Of a stretch of DNA of 64,000 bases, positions 43,260-55,612 are shown in pieces. This DNA is from Phlyctochytrium arcticum. Lineage: Eukaryota; Chytridiomycota; Chytridiomycetes; Chytridiales; Chytridiaceae. The DNA is taken from positions 183,306-247,305 of the forward strand of contig JAHLKI010000033.1 of assembly GCA_025602905.1 (NCBI GenBank), written 5' to 3'. Within the stretch, counting starts at the first letter, position 1; each line of letters opens with the position of its first letter. The translations under genes were made by a program, and so were the position numbers. The notes under the pieces were generated by a model. It ran no database searches. It was not told the origin of the DNA and saw only the letters and a list, made by a program, of their open reading frames with translations.

Positions 43260-43861
43260 CTACTTCTTGAGATATCGGATGCCAAGGTAGGCGATGAAGC
43301 GGCAGAGGATAATGTAGAAGATGAGAGCTAGCGCACATCCCTCAATGGTCATCTTGTCGGTACCCAGGCCTTTGATGGTCTGGCCGCCGCTGGTTGTGGG
43401 ACACTTGCCATCGACGAGTTGGGATGGGGTACACCGGAGAGCCAAACCGGAGAGTTCGTTGAGGGAGATACCAATGTAGCCAAACTTGACGTAACTGGTG
43501 TAGTCGAGCCAGATAAAGTGTTTGGGGGGGGGGGGGGGGGTTGGCGGGTGAGAGGAAGAAGGAAATAATCGGGCCATTTCCAGGACCATGGGGAGAACGG
43601 TTACGGAGAGGGAGGTGGTGCGGCAAAGTGCAGAAACCATCATGGCGAGGGAGGTGGCAGCCAGAGTGACGAGGACCATAAACATGATAAAAACGACAAA
43701 TTGGCGGCGGTGAGCTGGAAACCAATCATAAAGTAGGCGATAATGGAAAAGGCGATGGGACAGGCGACTTGAAGAATGCCTTCACTGATGTTTTTACTGA
43801 GAAAGTAGGCAGCGACGTTGTAGGTACCAGCCGCACGCTCTCGCAGGACCAGGAGCCGTTC
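43260..43861 (-). pseudogene. ABCG transporter fragment, right copy (3' part)
   Basis: Reverse-oriented copy of the left-arm ABCG piece, ending in the same GIRYLKK stop at 43260. It is cut at 43861 by the outer retrotransposon, within the codons for PKER; the rest continues at 57276. Its poly-C/G tract is three bases shorter than in the left arm. Confidence 0.8.
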
Positions 43862-44089
43862 TGTAGTGGCCGAAACTACGGTCTTGAAGGATACGACTGA
43901 CTGTGTAAAGTAGTCTTATTCAAGAATATATGTATAGAGGGTTCTATACAAGCGACCTGCCCTTCCACCCTCTGAATCTCCGACGGTTCTTGATCCCGCC
44001 AAAAAACTAAGGTAACACAACCTTCCCTAATCTATCTAAATTATGAAATCGAACAAATGCTAGAACAAACGCCCAACGCGTCTCCTACA
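43862..44089 (-). repeat. Outer element, 3' LTR (228 bp)
   Basis: Left-hand LTR, 3' in element sense. The pol stop codon (TAG at 44085-44087) lies inside its first bases. A short purine tract (CTCTGGGGAGAA on the minus strand) abuts it as polypurine tract. Confidence 0.95.
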
Positions 44090-47000
44090 TTCTCCCCAGA
44101 GGTATCCGTCTGTTGCGCAGCACACGCAAGGGTGCCTCATTCTCCGTAGTCGCGTTAGGGGCACCTGAGCTCGTAGGGGCAGAGACAGGAGCAGTGGTGG
44201 TGACGGGAACAGTGGCGGTGGGAAGGACGGTAGTGGTCGGTACGTGTCGAGTTCGCTCCAGGTACGCGGCGAACTCATCGAGAACAGCTTGGTTAAGGTG
44301 GTCGACTGGCTCCCAAGTGTCATCGGTAGAAGAATAGCCTGTCCAACGGATCCGGTATTCGTCCCGTTTCTGCTTGGTGTTCCATCGGTGGTCCACGATA
44401 TGATCCACGGACCATAGAGTCTGACCATCTTCGTCTAACTCCGGAAATGAACCCGGAAAGCGGTCCGCCGGTCCCTCGTACAGCTTCACCAAGGAGACAT
44501 CAAATTTTGGAAAAATGCGCCAGTGCGTGGGTAACTCCAGATATACTGTACGTCCTCTCTGTTCGGTAACGATGAACGGGCCAGTCCACTTGTCCTTCAA
44601 TTTGGCGACATTTTGATACTTCAGTTTCAAGTTGGTTGTGCTCAGCAGTACCCTGTCACCGGGGCTGTATTCCACTTGTTTCCGCTTGCCGGCATTGGCG
44701 TTCAGTACTTGGTCGACCTTCGTGACACGCGTGGAATCTTCAGCATCCATTCGTAAAGAGTCAAGTCTTGAGAGCCAGGCGCCCGCATCTTTCACACCCG
44801 AGGTTGACAATCGCGGAAGTATGGTTGGAATAAACCCAATGCTTAACTCAAATGGGCTGTGTCCAGTTGTTCGGGAAACTGTAGCGTTGCAACGAAATTC
44901 CAGTAGCGGTAGCGTATCTAACCACTTCTCGTGGCTGCCATCAACCAATGCCCGCATACCCTCATTCAAATCGCGATGTCGCCTTTCTACTTGTCCATCT
45001 ACATTGGGACGAAAGGCTGTCGTGCGCCGTAATTTCACCGGTAACGCGGCCATGACGGATTCCCAGAATTGCGAAGTAAACTTGGAGTCTCGATCGCTGA
45101 TAATATCCATTGGTAGTCCCCACCGCGGATACACCCTTTCAATGAAAAGACTCGCTAAATCCTGCGCAGTACCTGTTGTCCTCCAGGGTATGAACATTGA
45201 CTTCCCTGACGGCCGATCCTGTACATGCCAAATAGAATCGAAACCGCGAATTTCTGGTAAGGGTCCCACAAAGTCCATCCCAATGTGCTCCCCCAGGCGG
45301 CCCACTATTGGCATTGCCATGGCCAATCCGGGCTCCTGCGTGTATCGGGACTTTGCGCGTTGACACCTATCACATTCACGTACGTAAGTCGTAACGTCGG
45401 CTAACATGCCCTTCCAGAAGTAGTGTTCCCGCAAGTGCGCACAGGTCCGCTCGGCACCCACATGCACCAGTTCCAGGTGTGCCGCCTCAATCAATAACGT
45501 CTGAAGATTGCTTCCTGACCAGGTCATAGTGTCGGGAATAACTAAACGCGTTTCGTTGAGGAGCAATAATTCATCACTGACGGAGTAGTTTGGATGTAAG
45601 GCGGGCTCAGCCCACACTGCTCCCCATCGAGGATCTTCTTGAACGCTCTTGATCAATGCGACATCAAATCCGGCACCAAAGACCATAACCAGGCGCTCGC
45701 GAAACGACGGGGTAGTCGGCTCATCATAATCGGAAACAGCAGAACAGGCCATAACCCGGGCGCCATCAAACACCGCAGGCATTTCCTTCTCCCCGGCCCC
45801 AGAGAACGCGTTCCATCGCCAAATGGCTCCATCATCGTCCTCTGCAGAAGGCTTCAACTCATCTTCCGCCGCTCGATAAGTATCCCACAACCGAGATAGG
45901 GTATCTGCCAGGACGTTGTCTTCCCCTGTGATGTGTTGCCACGTTGGGGCGAAGGAAGAAAGATATAAACTCCACCTAGCATCTTGTCGGTCGGAAAGAG
46001 GTGCCGACGTGCCGAGTCCTTGGGGAACTAACGCTTCATGATCGGTACAAATCGTAAAGTCGACTCCGCGCAAGAAGTGCTCATAATGTGAAAGCGACTC
46101 AACAACAGCTAATTTTTCTTGCTTAGTGGTAGTGTAGTTGCGCTCCCCAGCTACATAAGAGCGAGACCAACAACGAATCGGCCATGCATCCTTCCATGTT
46201 CCGTCGATCGGACCCTGCGCTAAGTAGCCGGCGATTCCAACGATGCTCGCATCCGTAATAAGGTAGGTACGAAGCGATGGATCAGCGACATCAAAACTGC
46301 GCAGTGACATACAACGGGCCATCTCATCCTTCATGCGGTCCCAGGCTAGTTGATGTGTTGGTGTCCACAGAAACCGACCGGTGATGTTGAAAGGCGGGGG
46401 ACGCGGGGTAGACTTGCGGCCCTTGACCTTGCGATGCTTCACAACATCAGCCAGTAACGAACGTTCCGCGACGGTGTCCAAAGAGTGCTCGGCGACAAAC
46501 TGAAACGCTCCCAACATGCGATCGACTTGCTCAATGGAAGTGGGGGTTGGTATGTCCAAAATCGTTTGCATAACCTTGGATCCCGGCAATCGAATCCCCT
46601 GGCCTATCAAACTCCCCAGAACTTCCATCTTCGATGGACAGAACTCATATGTTCCGATGTACCACTCACACTCTTTGAACCGCGCCAACAACCACAGACA
46701 TTCCGAAGCGTGCTCCAGAAGACTTCCCTTGGTGGTAACAACAAAGTTGTCCAAATAGGCTCGAATGCTTCTGCCTAACTTCGGTCCAGCTGTCACTTCT
46801 GACGCTCTTTGGAAATTGGCTACTCCATTAGTATCGCCCATCGAAAGTACCCGTGAACGAAATTGACCACTGGGCGTCAGGAACGCTGTATGCTTCTCGC
46901 AATCAGGATCCACGCGAAACTGCTCGTAGGCGTTGATCAGGTCAAACTGGCTTGCAAAATCCGCCTCTTGCACTGCATCGCGTATCCCATCCGTATGCGG

Positions 47001-48688
47001 CAAAGTGTAACGGACCAGCTCCTTTTGCTGGTTCCTCGCACGCTCATCAAACACCATTCGGGCCTTAGCAATATCTCTTTTGGGAACAACGAAGGTAGGA
47101 ACCGCCTCAGGGTCTGACGAGCGGTACCAGCGGCCATCGCTGATGTATTTTGCCTCTTTGTCCCGCATTTGCTGTTCGTATTTGACGGGATAACGGATCG
47201 CTCGCTTAGGTAGAGGAGGAGCATCCTGTTTCATCACGAACGTATGGTTCATCCCGATGCGTAGTGGAGGCAACCCAGGGGGTAACATGCCATCCGGCCG
47301 AATAACGCCCATCTCTTCCCCAAAAGTTCGGACGATCCTGCCTGCTTCTTCCACGGTCAGGGAGTCACCAGAAGTCTTCAATTCCTCCAATGCCGCGGCC
47401 CAAGCTGGAAACATAGCTGGTCCAGACTCTGAGATCGTGATGGTGCGAGTCGGGTCAATAGGAGGGGAGGCCGCGGTGTCGGCAGCAACAGTAGCGGATA
47501 TCGCGCGAACTTTCTTGTCTTTCTGCGCGCGAGGAATTTCCTCTCCGCCTACAATTTCTCCACCAAGCACCAACTTGTCTGAGATCCAGCACTGTTGCGC
47601 ACCAACAGCCTCTAACCACTCCGTACCCAGAATACCGTCAAAGCCATCGACGGCGCCCACTTCGAAGTAGACGCGATCCGCCCGCTCATGAATCTCAACC
47701 GTTTGCACGGTTCCTGCGGAGGAAGTCCCATAGGACCCCCTGAAGCCCGTGGCAATCTTACGACGTTGGTCATGATCAATCCGACGGAAGCGATGTAGCT
47801 TAACAAATCGAGTATCCAACATTTGCACATTAGCGCCCGGATCCACAAGTAGTACGGCATCATGACCGCCCACTTTCGCTACCACGGAATATACCTTTCC
47901 AATCGAGGTCGGGCAACCCACTACCTCCTTCCAATCCGAAACAAATTGTTGCGAGCCGCTCGGGAGAGAGTCCTTTAATTTCTTGTCGTCAGCCTGCGGT
48001 TGCCTATCCCGCAGCGCTCTTTTCGACTTCTTCTTTGTAATCGCGACGGAGGCAGTCGTCGGGATTACTAAACTACTAACCGAGTTGTGGGTGGAACTCG
48101 TTAGCAATGGAGTAGGGGGTAAACCTGGATCTGTGTTTTCCTCCTTCGCCAGTTTCGTAGGTGGGCCCGCTTTCTCAGGCTTGACCCGTCGCCGCCCGTC
48201 ATTCCAAGCTGAAACTACATCCGCGTAGCTCCGACCTCCTTGAACAAATCGGGAGGCAGACTTCGGCTGCCCACTGGCAGCAGAATCTTGTTTGGTTTTG
48301 CCGACAGGCGTGGACTTATCCTCGTCGGGTTCGGGCACTTGAGCAATGGTTGCGGCTACTCGAGCTCCGTTGGGGCACTTTGCAGCGATATGTCCCTTCT
48401 TGTGACAACTGTAACAAGATAACATAGAAACCCGCTGGGCATATTCCTCGGGGGTTTCAATCTTCCGAGTGGAACTCTTGCTTGGCGTAGAGGTAGAGGG
48501 AGCAACACTCGTTTTCGGTTCCACATTTGTCTGCGAACCCTTCGTTGACCCCATCTCCTTCTTAAGTTCGGCCCGGACGCGATCCCGTAACTTGTTGTAC
48601 TGTTCCCGAGGTAACATACGCTCGCCGTTTGCGTCAAGAGACTTCTCCTTCTTGTGCGATATGCGATACTGGTCTTCAAGTGCCATCT
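44085..48688 (-). CDS. Outer element pol part: zinc knuckle, protease, RT, RNase H, integrase, chromodomain
   Basis: About 1,534 codons after the insertion point. The order is: CCHC knuckle (CYSCHKKGHIAAKC), pepsin-like protease with LLVDPGANVQML (Asp-Pro-Gly instead of the usual D-T/S-G), reverse transcriptase with DLINAYEQFRV and AYLDNFVV (YLDN where YxDD is expected), RNase H (YLITDASIVGIAGYL), integrase HHCC (HLELVHVGAERT ... CDRCQRAK) and DDE residues (MDFVGP, ISDRDSKF, VDGQVERRHRDL), and a C-terminal chromodomain (WSVDHIVDHRW ... YRIRWTGYSSTDDTWEPVDHL). The frame is intact. The two atypical catalytic motifs may reflect a variant lineage or inactivation. The chromodomain should steer integration to marked chromatin. 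Confidence 0.93.
48684..48688. repeat. Target duplication of inner element, left copy (CATCT)
   Basis: CATCT at 48684-48688 and again at 55608-55612, directly flanking the inner LTRs. Confidence 0.95.
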
Positions 48689-48915
48689 TGCGGCGGGCTC
48701 GTGGTTTGATGAGCATTGACCGCACGACTGCGCTAATGCGCATCGTCACGTGTATATTTCTTGTTTTCTTCTGTATATCATTCCCTTACACTGTACATTT
48801 TTACTCTTTACGCTTTTTCTCTTCCTCTGCGCTAAAGCTAATAACACTACCCCGACTCTCGCACCCTGGGAAGGTGCATTACCGTCCATACCAACTCTTA
48901 ACCGAAAACGCTACA
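48689..48915 (+). repeat. Inner element, 5' LTR (227 bp)
   Basis: TGCGGCGGG...CGCTACA, identical to 55381-55607. It contains pyrimidine-rich tracts and CATTCCCTTACACTG. Confidence 0.95.
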
Positions 48916-48928
48916 TGGTAGCACCACC
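48916..48928 (+). promoter_or_regulatory. Primer-binding site, inner element
   Basis: TGGTAGCACCACC immediately downstream of the 5' LTR. The TGGTAGC start is what an initiator tRNA-Met 3' end would pair with, as in yeast Ty elements. Confidence 0.65.
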
Positions 48929-48988
48929 CTCTTCGACCTACTAGCCTCAACTCTATTTTCAACTTAACCTTATTCTTACTTCTTCACC

Positions 48989-50398
48989 ATGGGTTCTGGA
49001 TCCAAGAAGAGCAGCCGCAAGCCCACCAAGGTTTCCGAGGACAGCCCCGTCAGGAGCGAATTGTCCTCCAAACCTATGGATGGAGCGAACTCGGACGTTG
49101 AGGAGGGACAGCATTCCGCTGCCTCCGAATCCGAGCAAGAAAACCCTCTCGCTAGAGATAGCGGCGAGCAGGGCCGTCCCAGCGCTAGAGATAGCGGCGC
49201 TGAGGGCAACAACAAGGGAGAGGACGGCGGTGTCGTACCTATGGAGGTCGACAAGCCTACCCCCCAAGAACCTTCCGGCGGTGCAACGTTCACCCTGCTG
49301 GCCAGGTTCTCGGAGGAACTCCCTTTGTTGCGACCAACACCGGCCCGGACGTCGAAAGACTCGAAACCCTCACGCAAGAGGTTGAACAACTGAAGCGGTT
49401 GATTTCGAAGGCGGGCGTCCCCCTAGATGGTAGTTTCTTTCAAAACTCCATGCTGAAGTCTATGCAGCGCAGGGCGGATGAGGCCACTTTCAATGGGGAC
49501 GGCACGGACGAGGATGCCCACAAGAGAATTCGGGACTTTTTGGACCGACACTTTCTCTTTCTGGACAACTCAACCGATAATGCCGACCAGCGATACGGCC
49601 GCAAGTGTGTTGAGTACCTCAAAGGCTTTCTTGAAGGCACGGCCAAGGCTTGGTTCAAGTCCTTGACCTTCGCCGACGAGCCCAAGACCCGCGACGAGTT
49701 TGAGTCGATGTTGCGCGAGCGATTTGAGGCTCATAACTCCCGCGACGGCATTGTGGCGAAGTTGAATCAGCTTGCCTGTGACAACTATGCCACCTTTCTG
49801 TCTGGCTTCAACCGGTTGACCGGAGAACTACGGGCCACTGCCACCCGCCGCCGTCCCGTCGATGAGGATGAGATCCGTCGATTTTTCCGGGACGGGCTCC
49901 AGCGTGGGGGGAGCTTCTGGACGCAAGTGATGCGGGTTGCGTTTGCCAATTTGACCAACCAATCCGTTCAATCGCTCCAGACGGCAGTGCAGACCATTCT
50001 CGGGAACTGGGGATGCGACAACTTAGGGAACTATGTCCCTGTTTCCGTCCAATCAGGGGTCCAAGCCCGGAGGTGGTAAAGCCCCCAAAGCCAGTGTCGC
50101 GGCCAGCAGCAGCAACAACAACAAGAAAGCCACCCCTTACAGTAAGGGAGGACGGCAGCCTGATAGCAATCAGGGGCGTGGTTCTCGGAACCACGACCGC
50201 CGTGACGATCGCCGCGACGACCGCCGCGATGACCGGTACGATGACCGGCGCGACGACCGCCGCGATTCCCGCCGTGACGACGACCGGCGCGATGACCGTC
50301 GAGATGAGCGGCCTCCCTGGTGCCTCGTCTGCGGCAAAGAAGGGCACCCTGCCAGCCGTTGTGCCGGTGCCAAGCACCGACCGTCGTCAAAAAACTAG
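48989..50398 (+). CDS. Inner element gag, frame broken twice
   Basis: Starts MGSGSKKSSRKPTK at 48989. At about 49300-49315 the frame must shift by one base (FTLLARFS then GGTPFVATNTGPDVERL) to continue into a helical capsid-like region (VEQLKRLIS ... FLDRHFLFLDNS ... FLEGTAKAWFKSLTF). At about 50030 it shifts again into a tail with Arg-Asp repeats (DRRDDRRDD) and a CCHC zinc knuckle WCLVCGKEGHPASRC, with the stop at 50398. Gag packages the element RNA. The shifts may be programmed (the second lies at a plausible gag site), true mutations, or single-base assembly errors. Confidence 0.8.
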
Positions 50399-50465
50399 TC
50401 TCGGCATGCAATAACGACGCAGGTCGTATGCCGAAGGATGGCCCGCAAAATTAGATAGCCCAACT

Positions 50466-53400
50466 TTGTTGATACATAACTCTAATTCAAATAAAACGGT
50501 CTCCATCAATACTGTGTCCATTGTCTCCGATGAAGTTCAGCAATCCCAAGCTATTGGACAAGAAGACGTACGATCAAAACCCGAGGAACTATCAACTCCG
50601 ATGCAGCCGTCTGGCGCTGTTCGGGCTGCACCGATTGGGAGTTCCCCTGGCGAAGATCGTTACGCTCCGCGTCGTACAGCTTGTGGACCTGAACCGGCCA
50701 TTGCGCCAAATGCCTTTGTCGTTCATGCGAAACTGAATGGCAAAATGGCCCGCATTCTCATTGATACCGGGTGCGATACCCTCATGATCAACGACAAATG
50801 GGTCCGGCATCACAAATTTTCTACCTATCGACCAACCTCTACTATCGAGGTAGAATGGGGTGACGACGGAGAATCCTTCAAGGCGGACCGAATGATGCTA
50901 GGAGCCTTGGATATCTACTGCGACCGCACCAAATGTTCATTCGGCGAACTGCCGTTCATTGTTGCGCCCCTACGCGTAGATGCCATTGTAGGCCTCCCTT
51001 TCATCCTCTCCCTCAAAGGACTCCAGATCGACGAGGTTGACCAACGCCCCCGCATGTCTTTCATGCTTGACGGCGTTCGACACCTTTGCGAAGCAAGACC
51101 GGTTTCACGGAAACGGGAACAAAATCCCTCTTGCAACGCAGCCCACCTACGTACGTTCGACTGCAGACTCGAATCTCCACGACTTCAATCGCCTCTGGCT
51201 TCGGTACAAGGTCTCAAGATTCACCTCAAAGCCGAGAAGTTCTTACGCATGATGCGGAAAAAGGAGTTTACCTCAGTCTATGCAGTTCAAGTTAACGTAC
51301 TCGAGTGGATCGACGGTGATGGGCGTGTGCGAGCTGCTCCAGCCTCCGCGCGAGTTACCGCGGCTGCAAGTTCCAGCACCGCGACTTCGGGACCGAAAGT
51401 GCCGGACGAAGATCCGCTGGCATCAATCCCGCAAGACAACCCGTTACTGTCGATTTTACGAAAATTCAAGAAGACGGTGTTCACGGAGCTACGCAACCTC
51501 CCGCCATCGCGTGGCGAGGACGACTTCAAGATTGAAATCGACGGCGTAGAACGACCTCATTCGGTACCTTTGCGTCCAATGGGTCCGAGTGAACTGGAAG
51601 AACTTAAGCAGCAAATCACGGCATTGCTCGCCAAAGGCTGGATCCGACATTCGACCAGTCCTTGGGGTGCAGCAGTTCTCTTTGCTCCAAAGAAGGACGG
51701 CACTCTTCGTTGTTGTATCGACTATCGGGGGTTGAATAAACAAACGAAAAAAGACCGGACTCCTTTGCCGCATCTCGGAGAATTGCGACATCGCACTGTC
51801 GGCAAAAAGTACTTCTCTCTTCTTGACATCAAGGATGCCTATCACTGCGTTCGGATTCGCGAAGGTGATATCCAAAAGACTGCCTTCAAGACGCGTTTCG
51901 GACATTTCGAGTACGTTGTCATGCCCTTCGGTTTGACCAATGCACCCGCAACGTTCCAACGTATCATGAACAAGGTTTTTGGAAGCATGTACGATGACTT
52001 TGTTATCTCGTACCTTGATGACATTCTCGTCTTTTCAGATACGCTTGAGGAACATCAACGGCACGTCGAAACTGTTTTGACCAGCCTTGAAGCAAGCGCT
52101 CTATACGTCAAACCATCCAAGTGCTCATGGGCCGTACAGGAAGTTGAATTTTGTGGTCATATGCTGGGATCATCCGGTGTGCGAATTGCTGAAAGCAAAG
52201 TTACTGCCGTGAACAATTTCGCCACTCCCAAGAACTTCAAAGACATTCAATCTTTCCTGGGTTTGACCAACTACCTATCATCATACATCGATGATTACGC
52301 ACGGATCGCTCACCCTCTCTCGGAACTCCAGTCTGGCAACATCCGTGGAAGTGGGGTGATGAAGAAATTTCAGCATTCAACACCTTGAAGGAGAAAATTT
52401 CAACGGCTCCAGTTTTGACGCCGTTCGATCCTGCGAAAGAAGTCTATGTGTTTTCGGACGCATCCGGCTTCGCCATCGGCGGATGGCTTGCTCAGCCAGT
52501 TGACGCAGACGATCCCATGCCATCCCCGTTACCAACGACGATACATGGCTTCAAGAACCTGCCGAAATTGCGACCCGTCTTGTACTTTTCTCGGAAAATG
52601 CAAGATGCGGAGACACGATACCCAGTTCACGAACAGGAACTACTCGCGCTCGTCAAAATGTTGAAGGCCAACCGACCGTTCCTTCTCGGACGTCACTTTC
52701 GTGCGTTCGTTGACCACAAATCGCTGATTTATTTACAAGATCAGCAGCATTTGAGTCGGCGACAGGCGAATTGGGTTGAGCTCCTTCAACAGTTTGACTT
52801 CGACATTGAGTACCTCCCTGGTGAATGGAATACGGTAGCCGATGTCCTGAGCAGAAACCCCTACTACGCACCGCGATGTGCTGATTGCGCCCAGCGTGTT
52901 GCGATCAACGCCATCGCCGTGAACTCCGCCAGCATGCCTCTCGACAAGCCTAACCTTGTGGTTTCGGTAAACGCTGCGCGTGCCAAGAAACGTGCCAAGA
53001 AACAACTGGCACAGGCAACACAACAACTCGAGCTCCCACTTGACCTGAAGGTTTGGGCCGAATTGTTGCTTACAGACGACTTCGCTCTTCAAATGCAGAA
53101 GACACTTGAAGACAAGGCATCGGCGCCGCATACCTTGACGGTCCCTGAACGGCGTTATTCCGTGGAAGTCCTTCCGGAGAAAGGCAACAACGGGGAAACC
53201 CTCACCTTGCTCCGTTACGAAGATCGCCTGTACGTACCCGATGCCCTCCGTAGTGCATTGCTCGCGCGATATCACGATACGTTGGTTACGGGTGGCCACA
53301 CTGGTACACATTCGACTTACGGTCGTCTACTGCAAGAATACCATTGGCCCACTATGGAACGCGACGTTGCAGCTTATGTTCGTACATGTGCAACTTGTCA

Positions 53401-54685
53401 ACGCTTCCGAAGTCCCGCACGAGGTGTCGGACTATTACGCTCGCTCCCAGTGCCTGATAAGCGCTGGCACACCATCGGCATGGATCTAGTCTCACTACCT
53501 AGGACGGAATCGTGGGGGGGGGAACCTAGCCATAACGGCGACTACTACGATGCCGCCCTGGTCATAGTCGACTACCTGTCAGGACGTGTGTACCTCATCC
53601 CATGCAACATGGAGATTTCGAGTCAAGAGCTTGCGTACCTCTTCATCCAGCACTTCTTTAAAAACGAAGGTGCTCCCAAGGTCATTGTCAGCGATCGCGA
53701 TAGCCGGATCTTAGCCGAATTTTGGCAATCCTTTACCGCTGCTCTCGGTATCAAGCTAGAGGTGGCGACCGCTCGACATCAGCAGACAGACGGCAAGTGC
53801 GAACGCAAAATCAAGTCTGTCAAGAACGTGCTGAAGGCCTACATAGACGGCGATGGCAAGAACTGGGTTGACATTCTACCCTTGATTGAGTTTCACCACA
53901 ACTCAACACCATCGAATACCGGCTATGCCCCGTTCATGATCGACAAGGGCCGCCTCCCACAGGTCAATGGTGGACACCATACCAGGGAAGGCCTGCAGGA
54001 GATTTCACAGCCAACAAACCAGCAAGTTGTCAAGTTCGTGGACACTCTCCATGAGATCGAACGGGTGGTACAACAACGGTTACGCAATGCACAAGATGTG
54101 CAAGCGCGGAACCATGACAAGGGTCGGCGGACGCTCATCTTCAAGAAGGGCGATTCAGTCTTACTCAAACGCAAGGGAATCCACATTCCAGCTTTGGGCA
54201 AGCTTCCGGAGAAACTTCGCCAAGATTGGCTCGGTCCATTCAAGGTCAAAGAAACCGGTCCGCACCCTGATACCTACACGCTGGAATTACCTCACCCAAT
54301 GCGTATGGTACATCCGACATTTTATGTCGACATTCTGAAGCCGTGGCACAAACCTGGCTCTATTGTCCATCGTGCCACGAAGGACGCGCCGGAACCTGTG
54401 CTGGTCAACAGCGAGGAACTTTGGCTCGTCGACCGTATTCTGGACGAGCAGATCCGTCACAAGAAGCGGAAATACCTAGTTCAATGGGAAGGCTTCGGGC
54501 CGGAGGACTCAACTTGGGAACCGCGGGAACACCTTGAGCAAACCGACGCGCTGAAAGCATGGGAACTAGCACGTCCCTCAGCACCCAAGAGTTCCAAACG
54601 AAAGAAAGCCCAGAAAGAAGCCCCGGCAACCGACACGACGTCTACCGCCGATACCCCATCGAAACGTTCACGACGCAAACGCTAG
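50466..54685 (+). CDS. Inner element pol: protease, RT, RNase H, integrase, chromodomain (one frameshift)
   Basis: The first segment (50466-52388) has the aspartic protease (ILIDTGCDTLMIND) and reverse transcriptase with the intact YLDD box (SYLDDILVFSD). At about 52335-52345 one base is missing relative to a continuous frame. The second segment (to 54685) carries RNase H (VYVFSDASGFAIGGWL), integrase zinc finger (HDTLVTGGHTGTHST ... CATCQRF), the DDE residues (GMDLVSLP, VSDRDSRI, TDGKCERKIK) and a chromodomain (LWLVDRILDEQIRHKKRKYLVQWEGF...STWEPREHL). It is typical of fungal chromoviruses. No ATG is needed if pol is made as a Gag-Pol fusion. Confidence 0.93.
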
Positions 54686-55370
54686 TGACGTCAAGGAAGA
54701 TGTGTTTCATATTTTCAAGTATCACTATTTCTCAACACGAGACAACCTCATTGACTGCTATCAAAGCAAGGAGTGTCCTCTTGCAAACACTCTCTACGTC
54801 ATTTATTACTTTTCGGGACCTCCCATCCCATATCTTGATACTACCTACGCGCGCGCACCATCTCAACACTTTGAGACCCTCATCCAAGGTTGCCCCTTGC
54901 TGACGACGCGTCTCGCACGTCAGAACTCCGGTAGGCCTGATCAGCCTGAGCTGAGTTGATGCATCATCTATGCATAGGTGATGAGAGACCGGGGAAACAT
55001 TTATCTCCGTTATTACGCGTAACTACCCTCCACGCAAGGAAACACACTCTTACCTCTATGCCCGTGATTAACTTGGACACGGAAGGTTGCACACTTTGCA
55101 ACGAGAGTCGCGGGAACTGCATCCAGCAGCATTCATGCCTGTGGACATCAGAAGGCTGGTTTCGAGGGGATCCAACACAATTCAAGTGCTCAAACGTCAG
55201 GCGTTGTTCGGTTTGTTCCCTTGCACCGTTGACACCTATACATGTCTGGCGACGTTCGGTGTATAGTGATGGCCGGTGAGGTTGTGCTGGTGATCTGACA
55301 TTCCACTCTTCCTGCTGACACACGAACCCTGATCTGAGACTCGCTTCTTCCACCTTTTTCAGCACCGAGT

Positions 55371-55380
55371 CTGAGGGGGG
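55371..55380 (+). promoter_or_regulatory. Polypurine tract, inner element
   Basis: CTGAGGGGGG directly upstream of the 3' LTR start; primes plus-strand synthesis. Confidence 0.75.
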
Positions 55381-55607
55381 TGCGGCGGGCTCGTGGTTTG
55401 ATGAGCATTGACCGCACGACTGCGCTAATGCGCATCGTCACGTGTATATTTCTTGTTTTCTTCTGTATATCATTCCCTTACACTGTACATTTTTACTCTT
55501 TACGCTTTTTCTCTTCCTCTGCGCTAAAGCTAATAACACTACCCCGACTCTCGCACCCTGGGAAGGTGCATTACCGTCCATACCAACTCTTAACCGAAAA
55601 CGCTACA
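55381..55607 (+). repeat. Inner element, 3' LTR (227 bp)
   Basis: Identical to 48689-48915; followed by the CATCT target copy and then the outer gag frame. Confidence 0.96.
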
Positions 55608-55612
55608 CATCT

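Larger units (their letters stand above)
48689..55607 (+). mobile_element. Inner Ty3/Gypsy chromovirus, plus strand, inserted in the outer gag-pol
   Basis: 6,919 bp with identical 227-bp LTRs (48689-48915 and 55381-55607). Directly after the 5' LTR comes TGGTAGCACCACC, a primer-binding site like that for initiator tRNA-Met. A polypurine tract (CTGAGGGGGG, 55371-55380) abuts the 3' LTR. Gag, protease, RT, RNase H, integrase and chromodomain are all present, but the frame breaks at three places (about 49310, 50030 and 52340). Identical LTRs mean a very recent insertion. About 700 bases between the pol stop (54685) and the 3' LTR hold no gene. Confidence 0.96.
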
